Source: Dermatobacter hominis (lineage in GTDB: Bacteria; Actinomycetota; Acidimicrobiia; Acidimicrobiales; Microtrichaceae). From it: a stretch of DNA of 64,000 nucleotides. Under the pieces are notes generated by a model. It did no database searches and was not told where the DNA came from. It saw only the letters and a program-made list of their open reading frames with translations. The translations under genes and the position numbers were made by a program. The stretch covers positions 1,054,001 through 1,118,000 of the forward strand of contig NZ_CP085840.1 of NCBI RefSeq assembly GCF_020715685.1, given 5' to 3'. Below are positions 39,643 to 50,356 of this stretch, piece after piece; within the stretch, counting starts at the first letter, position 1, and each line of letters opens with the position of its first letter.

Positions 39643-42600
39643 GTGAACGACACCCCCTCCCAGGCCGGTGCCCCCGCTGCGGGCTCGGATCCGGCCGGCT
39701 CGGAACCCCTCGGCCCCAACGCGTGGCTGGTCGAGGAGATGTACGAGCAGTACCAGAACGATCCGTCCTCGGTCAGCGAGACCTGGCAGGACTTCTTCGG
39801 TGACTACAACCCGCCCGGTCGCCCCGCCGTCGCGGTGGCCGCCCCGCCCGCCCCTCCGGCCGCTCCTCCCGCTCCGGCTCCGGCTCCGGCTCCGGCTGCG
39901 CCAGCAGCGCCCCCCGCTCCTGCGCCTGCGGCACCGGCTGCACCCGCCGCTCCCGCTCCGGCCGCTCCTGCGGCACCGGCTCCCGCCGCGCCGTCGACCA
40001 CCAACGGCTCGACCGCGCCGGCCGAGGAGCCCGGCGAACCGATCCGCGGCGTGGGCGCCCGGATCGTGGCCAACATGGAGGCCAGCCTCGAGGTGCCCAC
40101 CGCGACGTCGTTCCGCGTGGTGCCGGCCAAGCTGCTCGAGGTCAACCGCAGCGTCATCAACGGCTACCTGGGCCGCACCCGGGGCGGCAAGGTCAGCTTC
40201 ACGCACCTGATCGGCTTCGCCCTGGTCCGGGCCATCGCCGACCACGTGCCGGTGATGAACAACCACTTCGTCGAGGGCCCCGACGGCAAGCCGCGCCTGG
40301 TCCGCGAGCCGCACGTCGGCCTCGGCCTCGCCGTCGACATGGAGAAGTCCGACGGGTCCCGCTCGCTCGTGGTGCCGGTGATCAAGGACGCCGACACGAT
40401 GGACTTCGCCGCCTTCAGCGCCGTCTACGACGAGCTGATCCGCAAGGCCAAGACCGGCAAGCTCGCCGTCGAGGACTTCCAGGGCGCGACCGTCACGCTC
40501 ACCAACCCCGGCACGATCGGCACCGAGCGCTCGGTCCCGCGCCTGCTGCCGGGCCAGGGCGTGATCATCGGCGCCGGCGCGCTCGGCTACCCGACCGAGT
40601 ACGCCGGGGCGGACCCCCGGACGATCGCCGACCTCGGCATCTCGAAGGTCCTGACGCTGAGCTCGACCTACGACCACCGGATCATCCAGGGCGCCGAGTC
40701 CGGGCTGCTGCTGAAGAAGGTCCACGAGCTGCTGCTCGGCGAGGACGGCTTCTACGACGACGTCTTCCGCTCGATCGGCGTGCCGTACGAGGCGGTGCGC
40801 TGGCGCCAGGACGTCGTCGGCGACGAGGGCCGCGAGGCCTCGCAGGTCGTCAAGCAGATGCAGGTGTCGACGCTCATCAACATGTACCGGATGCGCGGCC
40901 ACCTGATCGCCGACCTCGACCCGCTCGCCGCCAAGCCGCCCGAGATGCACTCCGAGCTCGACCCGGCGACCTACGGGCTGACCATCTGGGACCTCGACCG
41001 GGAGTTCCTCACCGGTAGCGACAACGGCATCTACGCCCCGGTCGGCGGCGTGCCCCGCCAGAAGCTCGGCGACCTCCTCCACGTGCTGCGCGACGCGTAC
41101 TGCCGGACGATCGGCATCGAGTACGGCCACATCCAGGAGCCGGCCGAGAAGCGCTGGATCCAGGAGCAGGTCGAGGGCCAGACCACCCGCCTCGACGTCG
41201 AGGACCAGCGCCACATCCTCGGCCGGTTGAACGCGGCCGAGGCGCTCGAGAAGTTCCTCGCCACGAAGTACCTCGGCCAGAAGCGGTTCGGGCTCGAGGG
41301 CGCGGAGTCGCTGATCCCGATCCTCGACGCGATCCTCGAGGAGGCCGCCGACCACGGCATGGACTCCGCAGTCATGGGCATGCCGCACCGCGGCCGGCTC
41401 AACGTGCTCGCCAACATCGTCGGCAAGTCGCTCGACCAGCTGTTCCGCGAGTTCGAGGGCTACGTCGACCCCGACTCCATCCAGGGCTCCGGCGACGTGA
41501 AGTACCACCTCGGCCAGGAGGGCGAGTTCGTCAGCCGCAACGGCGCCGAGCTCCCGATCCGGCTGGCGGCCAACCCGTCGCACCTCGAGGCGGTCGACCC
41601 GGTCGTCGAGGGCATGGCCCGGGCCCGCATGGACGAGATCCCGCACGACCGGACGCGGCGGTTCCCCGTCTTGCCGATCCTCATGCACGGCGACGCCGCG
41701 TTCGCCGGCCAGGGCGTGGTCGCCGAGACGCTCAACCTGAGCCTCATCAAGGGCTACCGGGTCGGCGGCACCATCCACGTGATCGTCAACAACCAGCTCG
41801 GCTTCACGACGCCGCCCGAGTCGGCGCGGAGCTCCGAGTACTCGACCGACATCGCCAAGGCGGTGCAGGCCCCGATCATCCACGTCAACGGCGACGACCC
41901 CGAGGCGTGCGTCCGGGTCGCCCGGCTGGCGTTCGCCTACCGGCAGCGGTTCCACAAGGACGTCGTGATCGACATGGTGTGCTACCGGCGCCACGGCCAC
42001 AACGAGGGCGACGACCCGAGCTACACGCAGCCCCTGATGTACCGGAAGATCGACGGGCTGCGCAGCGTCCGCAAGCGCTACGTCGAGACGCTCGTCCGCC
42101 GCGGCGACCTCACGCTCGACGAGGCCGAGCAGGCGCTGGCCGACTTCCACGCCCGCATGCAGTCGGCGCTCGACGACACGCGCCAATCGGCACCGACCGA
42201 GGAGTTCGTCGCCGCCCCGCACCCGCCGAGCCCCGGCGTGCTGCCCCACGTGCAGACCGGCATCAGCCGCGCCGAGCTCGACCTCGTGTACGGCGCGCTG
42301 AGCTCGGTCCCCGAGGGCTTCACGGTCCACCCCAAGCTGGCCAAGCAGCTCGAGGCCCGCACGAAGCTGTTCCAGGACGGCGAGGTCGACTGGGCGCTCG
42401 CCGAGAGCCTCGCCTTCGGGTCGCTCCTCGTCGAGGGCACCTCGGTCCGGCTCGCGGGCCAGGACTCGCGGCGCGGCACCTTCTCGCAGCGCCACTCGAC
42501 GCTGTTCGACTACGAGACCGGCGCCGAGTACGTGCCGCTCGCCCAGCTCGCGTCGCCGCCCGACACGATGCTGTGGATCTACGACTCGCTGCTCAGCGAG

Positions 42601-43446
42601 TACGCGGCGCTCGGCTTCGAGTACGGCTACTCCGTCGTGAGCCCCGACACGCTCGTCCTCTGGGAGGGGCAGTTCGGCGACTTCATGAACGGGGCCCAGA
42701 TCATCATCGACCAGTTCATCGTCGCCGCCGAGGACAAGTGGGCCCAGACCTCGGGTCTGGTCATGCTGCTCCCGCACGGCTACGAGGGGCAGGGCCCCGA
42801 GCATTCGTCGGCTCGCCTCGAGCGGTTCCTCACGCTGTGCGCCGAGGACAACATCCAGGTGTGCCAGCCGACCACGGCGGCGCAGTACTTCCACCTGCTC
42901 CGACGCCAGATCCACCGCAGCGTGCGCAAGCCGCTCGTGGTCGCCACGCCGAAGTCGGGTCTGCGCGACAAGCGCTGGCGCTCACCGGTCGACGCCCTCA
43001 TCCACGGCAGCTTCGAGGAGCTGATCGGCGACACGTCGCCGAACCTCGACGCCTCGAAGGTCCGTCGCCTCGTGCTCGCGTCCGGCAAGGTCGGCGTCGA
43101 GGCCCAGACCTGGCGCGACGAGGCCGGCGCGGACGTCGCGGTGGCCCGCGTCGAGCAGCTCTACCCGTGGCCGTTCGAGGCGGTCGCGAAGGAGCTGAGC
43201 CGCTACCCGAACTGCTCCGAGATCGTCTGGCTGCAGGAGGAGCCCGAGAACATGGGCTCGTGGAACACCGTCAAGGGCCGCCTCTACGAGGCCCACGGCG
43301 ACACGATGGAGATCCGGCGCATCAGCCGGCCCGACGAGGCGTCGCCCGCGACCGGGAGCCACACCATCCACACCCAGGAGCAGAACATGATCCTGGCTGC
43401 GGCCTTCGCGCCGCTCGAGCGGCGCAGCCGCTCCGACTTCCACTGA
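39643..43446 (+). CDS. kgd: Multifunctional 2-oxoglutarate decarboxylase/dehydrogenase E1-E2 fusion
   Basis: TCA-cycle enzyme of 1267 aa with the actinobacterial SucA/Kgd layout. Residues 1-45 are the E1 helical segment (NAWLVEEMYEQYQNDPSSVSETW). Residues 47-125 are an Ala/Pro linker that replaces the lipoyl domain. About 130-385 is an E2 succinyltransferase domain with the catalytic STYDHRIIQGAESG near 345. From about 400 is the ThDP-dependent E1 (GMPHRGRLNVLANIVGKSLDQLF, HGDAAFAGQGVVAETLNLS, the ThDP fold around VIVNNQLGFTT, and HGYEGQGPEHSSARLERFL). It works with E3 and shared E2 components encoded elsewhere. GTG start is supported by the promoter position and the NDTPSQAG N-terminus. Confidence 0.96.
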   Translation: MNDTPSQAGAPAAGSDPAGSEPLGPNAWLVEEMYEQYQNDPSSVSETWQDFFGDYNPPGRPAVAVAAPPAPPAAPPAPAPAPAPAAPAAPPAPAPAAPAAPAAPAPAAPAAPAPAAPSTTNGSTAPAEEPGEPIRGVGARIVANMEASLEVPTATSFRVVPAKLLEVNRSVINGYLGRTRGGKVSFTHLIGFALVRAIADHVPVMNNHFVEGPDGKPRLVREPHVGLGLAVDMEKSDGSRSLVVPVIKDADTMDFAAFSAVYDELIRKAKTGKLAVEDFQGATVTLTNPGTIGTERSVPRLLPGQGVIIGAGALGYPTEYAGADPRTIADLGISKVLTLSSTYDHRIIQGAESGLLLKKVHELLLGEDGFYDDVFRSIGVPYEAVRWRQDVVGDEGREASQVVKQMQVSTLINMYRMRGHLIADLDPLAAKPPEMHSELDPATYGLTIWDLDREFLTGSDNGIYAPVGGVPRQKLGDLLHVLRDAYCRTIGIEYGHIQEPAEKRWIQEQVEGQTTRLDVEDQRHILGRLNAAEALEKFLATKYLGQKRFGLEGAESLIPILDAILEEAADHGMDSAVMGMPHRGRLNVLANIVGKSLDQLFREFEGYVDPDSIQGSGDVKYHLGQEGEFVSRNGAELPIRLAANPSHLEAVDPVVEGMARARMDEIPHDRTRRFPVLPILMHGDAAFAGQGVVAETLNLSLIKGYRVGGTIHVIVNNQLGFTTPPESARSSEYSTDIAKAVQAPIIHVNGDDPEACVRVARLAFAYRQRFHKDVVIDMVCYRRHGHNEGDDPSYTQPLMYRKIDGLRSVRKRYVETLVRRGDLTLDEAEQALADFHARMQSALDDTRQSAPTEEFVAAPHPPSPGVLPHVQTGISRAELDLVYGALSSVPEGFTVHPKLAKQLEARTKLFQDGEVDWALAESLAFGSLLVEGTSVRLAGQDSRRGTFSQRHSTLFDYETGAEYVPLAQLASPPDTMLWIYDSLLSEYAALGFEYGYSVVSPDTLVLWEGQFGDFMNGAQIIIDQFIVAAEDKWAQTSGLVMLLPHGYEGQGPEHSSARLERFLTLCAEDNIQVCQPTTAAQYFHLLRRQIHRSVRKPLVVATPKSGLRDKRWRSPVDALIHGSFEELIGDTSPNLDASKVRRLVLASGKVGVEAQTWRDEAGADVAVARVEQLYPWPFEAVAKELSRYPNCSEIVWLQEEPENMGSWNTVKGRLYEAHGDTMEIRRISRPDEASPATGSHTIHTQEQNMILAAAFAPLERRSRSDFH

Positions 43447-43462
43447 CCCGCTCGCCCCTTCA

Positions 43463-43516
43463 CCGTTCTGTGATGCTCGATACGTCGCGATCGACGTATC
43501 GAGCATCACAGAGCGG
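43463..43516. terminator. Long perfect-arm palindrome, copy 1 (between convergent kgd and HAD genes)
   Basis: Arms 43463-43487 and 43492-43516 match at 24 of 25 positions around a 4-nt loop; the one mismatch can form a U-G pair. The right arm begins CGACGTATCGAGCATCACAG. Lying between convergent genes it can act as a two-way terminator. The stem is much longer than needed and nearly the same sequence recurs at 53997-54050, so it may instead be a dispersed palindromic repeat. Confidence 0.85.
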
Positions 43517-43562
43517 GTGGTGCGGCGGCCGCGCCGGCTGACGCGGCGCGGACGCGACGGGA

Positions 43563-44186
43563 TCAGAGCTCGAGGCCGAGCAGCGCGCCGAGCTCGTCGA
43601 GCGCGACGTCGGGGTCGACGACCTTGATCGTCGTCATGCCCATGGCCCGGGCCGGCTTGAGGTTCACGCCGAGATCGTCGAGGAACACCGCCTCGGCTGC
43701 CGTGGCGCCCAACCGCTCGAGTGCGATCTCGTAGAAGCGGGGCTCGGGCTTGCGCACGCCGACCTGCGAGGACTCGACCACGACGTCGAACAGCTCGAGC
43801 ACCGGTCCGAAGCTGCCGCCGCTCGAACAGCTGGGATCGCCGGTGAGGAAGTTGTTGGTCAGCAGCGCCGTCGCGTAGCGCTCCTTGCAGCGTCGCAGCG
43901 CCTCGACCATGCGGGGGCGCAGCTCTCCCCGGAGGCAGGCCAGGACCTCGTTGCCGTCGACGACCTGGCCGAGCGCCCGGGCCTCCTCCTCGAAGGCGGC
44001 CGCGAACTCGTCGAGCGCGAGCTCGCTGCGCTCGAGGCGCGCCCAGGCGTTCGTGTCGGGATCGGTCGCGTTGACCGAGCGCAGGAAGCCCTCGGGCAGG
44101 CCGGCACGCCGCTCGTACGCGGCGAAGGCCTCGAAGGGGCTGGAGAGGATCACACCGCCGAAGTCGAACAGCACCGCTCGGATCAC
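43563..44186 (-). CDS. HAD-superfamily phosphatase (HAD-IA)
   Basis: Haloacid-dehalogenase-type hydrolase of 207 aa. Motif I is LFDFGGVILSSP (nucleophile Asp; the second Asp is replaced by Gly, as in many HAD-IA variant-3 proteins). Motif II is ALLTNN, the lysine is in VGVRKPEPRFYEIAL, and motif IV is AVFLDDLGVNLKPARAMGM. The cap helices lie around residues 20-90. The GTG at 44186 is preferred because TACGAT lies exactly 7 nt upstream. An ATG nine bases earlier overlaps that element. The sequence resembles epoxide-hydrolase N-terminal-like HAD proteins (acyl-CoA dehydrogenase-associated), but the substrate is unknown. Confidence 0.82.
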   Translation of the reverse strand: MIRAVLFDFGGVILSSPFEAFAAYERRAGLPEGFLRSVNATDPDTNAWARLERSELALDEFAAAFEEEARALGQVVDGNEVLACLRGELRPRMVEALRRCKERYATALLTNNFLTGDPSCSSGGSFGPVLELFDVVVESSQVGVRKPEPRFYEIALERLGATAAEAVFLDDLGVNLKPARAMGMTTIKVVDPDVALDELGALLGLEL

Positions 44187-44396
44187 GACGCGCATCGTAC
44201 GAGCAGATCGCACACATGCGCGGCGCACACACGTGGTCGGATACGACGGACGTGCTCGAGCTCCCAGCAGTCCGGAGACACACATGCGTCATGCACACAT
44301 CACGTCTCGACGCACGATCGACGCGGTGCACCGATCGCGACGACGCGCACGAGATGCGCCGCTCCTGCCGCGTTTGCTGCTTCACTAAGCAACGAC
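44187..44396. other. Regulatory-looking intergenic region rich in CACACATGCG
   Basis: A 210-nt gap between divergent genes with visibly lower GC than its surroundings. CACACATGCG occurs at 44211-44220 and 44279-44288, with a partial copy near 44294-44303. A 15-mer CGACGCACGATCGAC (44308-44322) recurs exactly at 56110-56124, in the gap after typA. A short inverted repeat (TTGCT at 44374-44378, AGCAA at 44388-44392) ends 4 nt before the ATG at 44397. No coding frame with a recognised product is seen. Confidence 0.5.
44194..44199 (-). promoter_or_regulatory. Predicted -10 element of the HAD phosphatase gene (leaderless)
   Basis: TACGAT on the minus strand, 7 nt before the GTG at 44186. Confidence 0.55.
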
Positions 44397-45797
44397 ATGT
44401 CGAAGGCACACCTCGTCGTGGACGGGTCCAACATCGCGACAGAAGGGCGCACCGCGCCCTCGCTCGCGCAGCTCAACGAGGCCGTGACCGAGTTCGTCAA
44501 GGCGCACCCGTACGACAACGTCGTCGTGATCGTCGACGCGACGTTCCCCAACCGCATCGACGAGTCCGAGCGCGCCGAGTACGAGGAGGCGCTGATCGCG
44601 GGCGAGCTGCTCACGCCGCCCGCCGGCGCGGTCGGCCGCGGCGACGCGTTCGTGCTGCAGATCGCGGACCGCACGGGCGCGACCATCCTGTCGAACGACT
44701 CGTTCCAGGAGTTCCACGCCACCTACGCCTGGCTCTTCGACGACGACCGGCTCTGGGGCGGCAAGCCGGTGCCCGGCGTCGGCTGGGTCTTCGTGCCGCG
44801 GGTGCCGGTGAAGGGCGCCGTCAGCCGGCGCTCGTTCCGTGAGGCGAAGAAGAAGACCGACACCGCGGCGAAGCCGGCGGCCGGCACCGCAGCGAAGCGG
44901 TCGCGCAGCCGGTCCGAGCCGAAGGCCGAGTCGGGCGGCGGGCGCCGCGGGCGTCGCAGCTCCTCCACCGAGGACGCGCCGGCCGCCCAGCCGAAGGCCG
45001 AGTCGGGCGGCGGGCGCCGCAAGCGCCGCAGCTCCTCCACCGAGGCCGCGCCGGCTCCCGCCACCGCCCCCGCCGCCGCGGCGGCCCGCAAGCGCCCGGC
45101 GGGAGAACCGATCAACACGCCGCCCGTGTTCCTCGGCTTCGTCACGGCCCACCAGATCGGCTCCACCGTCGAGGCCACGATCGTCGAGTTCTCCTCCCAC
45201 GGCGCCTACGCCGAGGTCGAGGGAGCTCGTTGCTACATCCCTCTGAAGTCGATGGGCGACCCCCCGCCGCGCAGCGCCCGCGAGGTGCTGACCATGGGAG
45301 AGGTTCGCCCCTTCACCGTGCAGGGCTTCGACACCCCACGTCGGGGCATCGACCTTGCACTACCCGGAACCGACTCCGTCGGCGCCGGGTCGTCCGAGCC
45401 ATCGGCGAAGCGGTCGCGCAGGCGTCGCAGCGGGACCGAGGGTGCGGACACCCAACAACCCATCCTCTCCGAGGACACCGCCGAGGAGGCACCAGTGGCA
45501 GTGAAGAAGAAGGCTCCGGCCAAGAAGAAGGCACCCGCCAAGAAGGCGCCTGCGAAGAAGAAGGCACCGGCGAAGAAGGCCCCGGCCAAGAAGAAGGCAC
45601 CCGCCAAGAAGGCGCCTGCGAAGAAGAAGGCACCGGCGAAGAAGGCCCCGGCGAAGCGCAAGGCGTCCGCCAAGAAGGCCCCGGCCAAGCGCAAGGCTCC
45701 CGCCAAGAAGAAGGCGACCGCCAAGAAGGCCCCGGCCAAGCGCAAGGCTCCCGCCAAGCGCAAGGCGCCCGCCAAGAAGGCCGCTGCCCGCCGCTGA
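44397..45797 (+). CDS. PIN-like (NYN/Zc3h12a-type) RNase domain fused to S1-like domain and histone-H1-like tail
   Basis: Protein of 466 aa with three parts. Residues 1-115 resemble NYN/Zc3h12a PIN-fold ribonucleases: HLVVDGSNIA (D9), VVVIVDATFP (D47), GRGDAFVLQIA (D83) and ATILSNDSFQEF (D101) place four aspartates where the metal site is expected. A basic Ser/Arg linker contains a duplicated PKAESGGGRR(G/K)RRSSSTE unit. Residues about 244-323 look like an S1 RNA-binding strand set (GSTVEATIVEFSSHGAYAEVEGARCYIPL). Residues about 369-466 are a lysine tail of KKAPAKKK/KRKAPA repeats like eukaryotic H1 and mycobacterial HupB tails. All parts suggest RNA or nucleoid binding with cleavage. The gene stands alone, with a strong terminator after it. 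No close named family is known to me. Confidence 0.78.
   Translation: MSKAHLVVDGSNIATEGRTAPSLAQLNEAVTEFVKAHPYDNVVVIVDATFPNRIDESERAEYEEALIAGELLTPPAGAVGRGDAFVLQIADRTGATILSNDSFQEFHATYAWLFDDDRLWGGKPVPGVGWVFVPRVPVKGAVSRRSFREAKKKTDTAAKPAAGTAAKRSRSRSEPKAESGGGRRGRRSSSTEDAPAAQPKAESGGGRRKRRSSSTEAAPAPATAPAAAAARKRPAGEPINTPPVFLGFVTAHQIGSTVEATIVEFSSHGAYAEVEGARCYIPLKSMGDPPPRSAREVLTMGEVRPFTVQGFDTPRRGIDLALPGTDSVGAGSSEPSAKRSRRRRSGTEGADTQQPILSEDTAEEAPVAVKKKAPAKKKAPAKKAPAKKKAPAKKAPAKKKAPAKKAPAKKKAPAKKAPAKRKASAKKAPAKRKAPAKKKATAKKAPAKRKAPAKRKAPAKKAAARR
45502..45785 (+). repeat. Tandem coding repeat for the KAPAKK tail
   Basis: Degenerate tandem units of 15-24 nt (AAGAAGGCACCGGCC-like) encode KKAPAKK/KRKAPAK. Copies are nearly identical in the first half and drift to KRK and KAS/KAT variants toward the end, consistent with expansion by slippage or unequal exchange. 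Confidence 0.9.
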
Positions 45798-45822
45798 GGC
45801 CGGCGACCGCCGAACGACGTGA

Positions 45823-45852
45823 CCGCACGGCCCGGGCGACCGGGCCGTGCGG
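45823..45852 (+). terminator. Perfect 13-bp hairpin with GCGA tetraloop
   Basis: Arms 45823-45835 and 45840-45852 are exactly complementary around GCGA, a GNRA tetraloop. It begins 26 nt after the stop of the PIN/S1/H1-like gene and precedes the ettA promoter, so it separates the two transcription units. Confidence 0.75.
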
Positions 45853-45907
45853 CGCGTCCGGGCCCGGGTCGCCCGCGCCCGCGTTCGGACCGGTGGGGTG
45901 CCGCCGG

Positions 45908-45913
45908 TACGAT
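45908..45913 (+). promoter_or_regulatory. Predicted -10 element of ettA (leaderless)
   Basis: TACGAT, 8 nt before the ATG at 45922; the interval is only C/G with no ribosome site. Confidence 0.55.
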
Positions 45914-45921
45914 CCGCCCCC

Positions 45922-47622
<1,701 letters not shown>

Positions 47623-47630
47623 GCCGGACC

Positions 47631-47972
47631 GTGGACCCGAAGATCGTCAGGCGGCTGGTGCTGGTCGTCTTCGTCGGCGGCATCGCCGGGATGATCGTCG
47701 GATCGATCGCGGACAACAACGGCATCGCGATCACCTTCGGGCTCGTGACCGCGGTGGCCGCCATCTGCCTCATGCTCGTCACGTCGGTGACGTCCCGGGA
47801 CCAGGGCGTCACCTTCGACGAGGGCCGGGCCGAGGAGATGGAGTCCCGCATCCAGGACCTCGTCGCCGGCGGGGCGGACGAGGACCGGGTCCGCTCGCTC
47901 GTGCGGGACGCGGTGCTGCTCGGCCGGAGCGCCCGGCCCGTGCCGCCGGGGCGCGTCGACCCAACATCCTGA
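47631..47972 (+). CDS. Small membrane protein
   Basis: Protein of 113 aa with two helices near the N-terminus (LVLVVFVGGIAGMIVGSIA and IAITFGLVTAVAAICLMLVTSV) and a cytoplasmic-looking acidic/basic tail with a helix RAEEMESRIQDLVAGGADEDRVRSLVRDAVLLG. No family recognised. GTG start 8 nt after the ettA stop, so it is probably co-transcribed. Codon use matches the neighbours. Confidence 0.65.
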   Translation: MDPKIVRRLVLVVFVGGIAGMIVGSIADNNGIAITFGLVTAVAAICLMLVTSVTSRDQGVTFDEGRAEEMESRIQDLVAGGADEDRVRSLVRDAVLLGRSARPVPPGRVDPTS

Positions 47973-48092
47973 TCCCGACCGAGGGCCCGGTAAATGGGTC
48001 CCCCGGCCCATCTGCGCCCTTCGCCTGGGCCGTTCGGCCCTACCTGCGGTCAGCGCTCAGGCGCCGCTCGCGGGGGCCCGATACCTCTGGTC

Positions 48093-48413
48093 ATGGCAGC
48101 CTCCACCAGCACCACCGCGACGGCCGCACGACCGTCGGCACGGAAGACCGCGCCACGGACCAGCAGGGCCGTGCTCCGCGACGTCGAGCCCGGGAGCACC
48201 GTCGAGTGCGCCCACTGCGGCGAGCGCGTGAAGTTCCAGGCCAAGGTCCGCAACCGACAGGTGATCTGCAACGTCTACGTGAAGGGCGTGTGGGACCGCG
48301 TGGAGCACTTCCACGCCGACTGCTACGAGCTGGCCGGTGAGCCCCACGGCGCCGTGGACACCACCCCGGTCGTCCGCAACCGGGCCCGCGCCGCCGAGCC
48401 CAAGTCGGCCTGA
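48093..48413 (+). CDS. Small zinc-binding protein
   Basis: Protein of 106 aa. After a Thr/Ala/Arg-rich N-terminus of about 35 residues comes a compact domain with CAHCGERVKFQAKVRNRQ and, about 30 residues later, FHADCYELAG. CxxC plus HxDC suggests one zinc site of three cysteines and a histidine. This resembles short zinc ribbons of actinobacterial proteins of unknown role; the basic segments suggest nucleic-acid contact. ATG start at 48093. It ends convergently with cysC. Confidence 0.65.
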   Translation: MAASTSTTATAARPSARKTAPRTSRAVLRDVEPGSTVECAHCGERVKFQAKVRNRQVICNVYVKGVWDRVEHFHADCYELAGEPHGAVDTTPVVRNRARAAEPKSA

Positions 48414-48471
48414 CGCCGTCGCCGGTCCCTCCCCCCGCCCGGCGCGGGGACCGACCGGTCCCGCTGGCCGG

Positions 48472-49101
48472 TCAGCCGCCGGCGAGGCGCTGCAGCACCA
48501 GCGCCGCCTGAGCCGCCGGATCGCCGTCGGACGGCCGCAGGACGAGCTCGGGTGCGGCCGGCGCCTCGTACGGGTCGTCGATGCCGGTCATGCCGGTGAG
48601 CTCGCCCGCACGGGCCTTCGCGTAGAGCCCCTTGGGGTCGCGCGACTCGCAGAGCTCGAGCGGCGTGTCGACGTGGACCTCCACGAAGCGGAGGCCGGCA
48701 TCGGACACCCGCCGTCGCACCCGGTCCCGGTCGGCCCGGTACGGCGAGACCAGCGGCACGACCGCGACCACCCCCGCATCGGCGAACAGGGCTGCCACCT
48801 CGCCGACGCGGCGGACGTTCTCGCCCCGGTCGGCCGCCGAGAAGCCGAGGTCCCCGTTGAGGCCGTGACGGAGGTTGTCCCCGTCGAGCAGGTAGGCGGC
48901 CCGGCCGGCCCCGACGAGCGACCGCTCGACCTCGACCGCCACCGTGGACTTCCCAGAGCCCGACAGCCCGGTGAACCACACCACCGCGCCCTCGCCGCCG
49001 GTGACCGTCGACCGCTCGGCCCGCGACACCGCGCCCTCGTGCCAGACGACCCCCGGCGTGATCCGGTCGCCGTCGGCGACCGCGCCGCTGCCGTCGGCCA
49101 C
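48472..49101 (-). CDS. cysC: Adenylylsulfate kinase
   Basis: Second enzyme of sulfate activation, phosphorylating adenosine 5'-phosphosulfate to PAPS; 209 aa. P-loop [17 protein letters not shown], then [40 protein letters not shown], the APS-kinase signature, and later [29 protein letters not shown]. About 35 extra residues precede the core. In many actinobacteria CysC is fused to CysN; here it is separate, one base after the cysN stop, with a GTG start. Confidence 0.95.
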   Translation of the reverse strand: MADGSGAVADGDRITPGVVWHEGAVSRAERSTVTGGEGAVVWFTGLSGSGKSTVAVEVERSLVGAGRAAYLLDGDNLRHGLNGDLGFSAADRGENVRRVGEVAALFADAGVVAVVPLVSPYRADRDRVRRRVSDAGLRFVEVHVDTPLELCESRDPKGLYAKARAGELTGMTGIDDPYEAPAAPELVLRPSDGDPAAQAALVLQRLAGG

Positions 49102-49102
49102 G

Positions 49103-50356
49103 TCAGGCCCCGGAGAGGATCATGCCCGCACCGACGGTGTTGTCGGTCGCCTCGTCGATGAGGATGAACGACCCGGTCTCGCGGTTGCGCCGGTACTCGT
49201 CGACGAACAGGGGCTGGGTCACTCGCATCGTCACGCGGCCGATCTCGTTGAGGTCGAGCCGGTCGGCCTCCTCGTCTCGGTGCAGGGTGTTGATGTCGAG
49301 CCGGTACTGCAGGTCCTTGACCATGGCGCGGGCCGAGCGGGTCGTGTGCTTGATCGCGAGCTTCGTGCGCGGCGTCAGGGTGGCCGTCTCGGACATCCAG
49401 CACACCATCGCGTCGACGTCCTGCGCGACGTTCGGCCGGTTGTTGGCGCGGCAGATCATGTCGCCGCGGGACACGTCGATGTCGTCGGTGAGGCGGATCG
49501 TGACCGACATCGGCGGGTAGGCCTCGTCGACCGGCCCGTCGAACGTGTCGATCGCCGCGATCCGCGACGGCAGCCCCGACGGCAGGACGACGACCTCGTC
49601 ACCGGGCTTGAACACGCCACCTGCGATCTGGCCGGCGTAGCCCCGGTAGTCGTGGAACTCGTCGCTCTGCGGCCGGATCACGTACTGGACGGGGAAGCGG
49701 GCGTCGATCAGGTTGCGGTCCGAGGCGATGTGCACGCTCTCCAGGTGGTGCAGCAGCGAGGAGCCCTCGTACCACCCCATGTTCGGCGAGCGCTGGACCA
49801 CGTTGTCGCCGTTCAGCGCCGAGATCGGGATGAAGGTCAGGTCGCCGATGTCGAGCTTCATCGCGAACTGGCGGAACTCCTCGACGATCTCGTCGAAGCG
49901 GGACTGCTCGTAGTCGACGAGGTCCATCTTGTTGACCGCGACCACCAGGTGCGGGATGCGCAGCAGCGATGCGAGGAAGGCGTGGCGCCGGGACTGCTCG
50001 AGCAGGCCCTTGCGGGCGTCGACCAACACGACGGCCAGGTCGGCGGTCGAGGCGCCGGTCACCATGTTCCGCGTGTACTGGATGTGCCCGGGGGTGTCGG
50101 CGATGATGAACTTCCGCTTCGGCGTGGCGAAGTAGCGGTAGGCCACGTCGATCGTGATGCCCTGCTCCCGCTCGGCGCGGAGCCCGTCGGTGAGCAGCGC
50201 GAGGTTGGGGGCGGCGAGTCCCATCCGCTCCGACGCGTCGGCGACGGCGTCGAGCTGGTCCTCGAAGATCGACTTGGCGTCGTAGAGCAGGCGGCCGATC
50301 AGCGTCGACTTGCCGTCGTCGACCGAGCCGGCGGTGGCGAAGCGCAGCAGCTCCAT
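49103..50356 (-). CDS. cysN: Sulfate adenylyltransferase large subunit (GTPase)
   Basis: EF-Tu-like GTPase of 417 aa that couples GTP hydrolysis to APS formation by CysD. G1 [17 protein letters not shown], effector [14 protein letters not shown]3 [13 protein letters not shown]4 NKMDLVD. Beta-barrel domains follow to the end (NTVGAGMIL). The ATG is preceded by GGAGGGG inside a 35-bp repeat that is duplicated 74 nt upstream. The upstream neighbour is therefore not cysD itself but a 24-codon mini-frame whose stop overlaps this ATG (TGATG). Confidence 0.96.
   Translation of the reverse strand: MELLRFATAGSVDDGKSTLIGRLLYDAKSIFEDQLDAVADASERMGLAAPNLALLTDGLRAEREQGITIDVAYRYFATPKRKFIIADTPGHIQYTRNMVTGASTADLAVVLVDARKGLLEQSRRHAFLASLLRIPHLVVAVNKMDLVDYEQSRFDEIVEEFRQFAMKLDIGDLTFIPISALNGDNVVQRSPNMGWYEGSSLLHHLESVHIASDRNLIDARFPVQYVIRPQSDEFHDYRGYAGQIAGGVFKPGDEVVVLPSGLPSRIAAIDTFDGPVDEAYPPMSVTIRLTDDIDVSRGDMICRANNRPNVAQDVDAMVCWMSETATLTPRTKLAIKHTTRSARAMVKDLQYRLDINTLHRDEEADRLDLNEIGRVTMRVTQPLFVDEYRRNRETGSFILIDEATDNTVGAGMILSGA

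Noticed and set aside
39502-42915. Minus-strand open frame of 1137 codons antisense to kgd
   Set aside because: Composition is Asp/Gly/Arg/Leu-rich shadow translation of the GC3-biased kgd coding strand, with no domain or start signal. kgd itself is certain.
45502-45785. Tandem repeat considered as a CRISPR array or minisatellite
   Set aside because: The units are in frame within the H1-like tail, vary by codon, have no unique spacers, and no cas genes are near.
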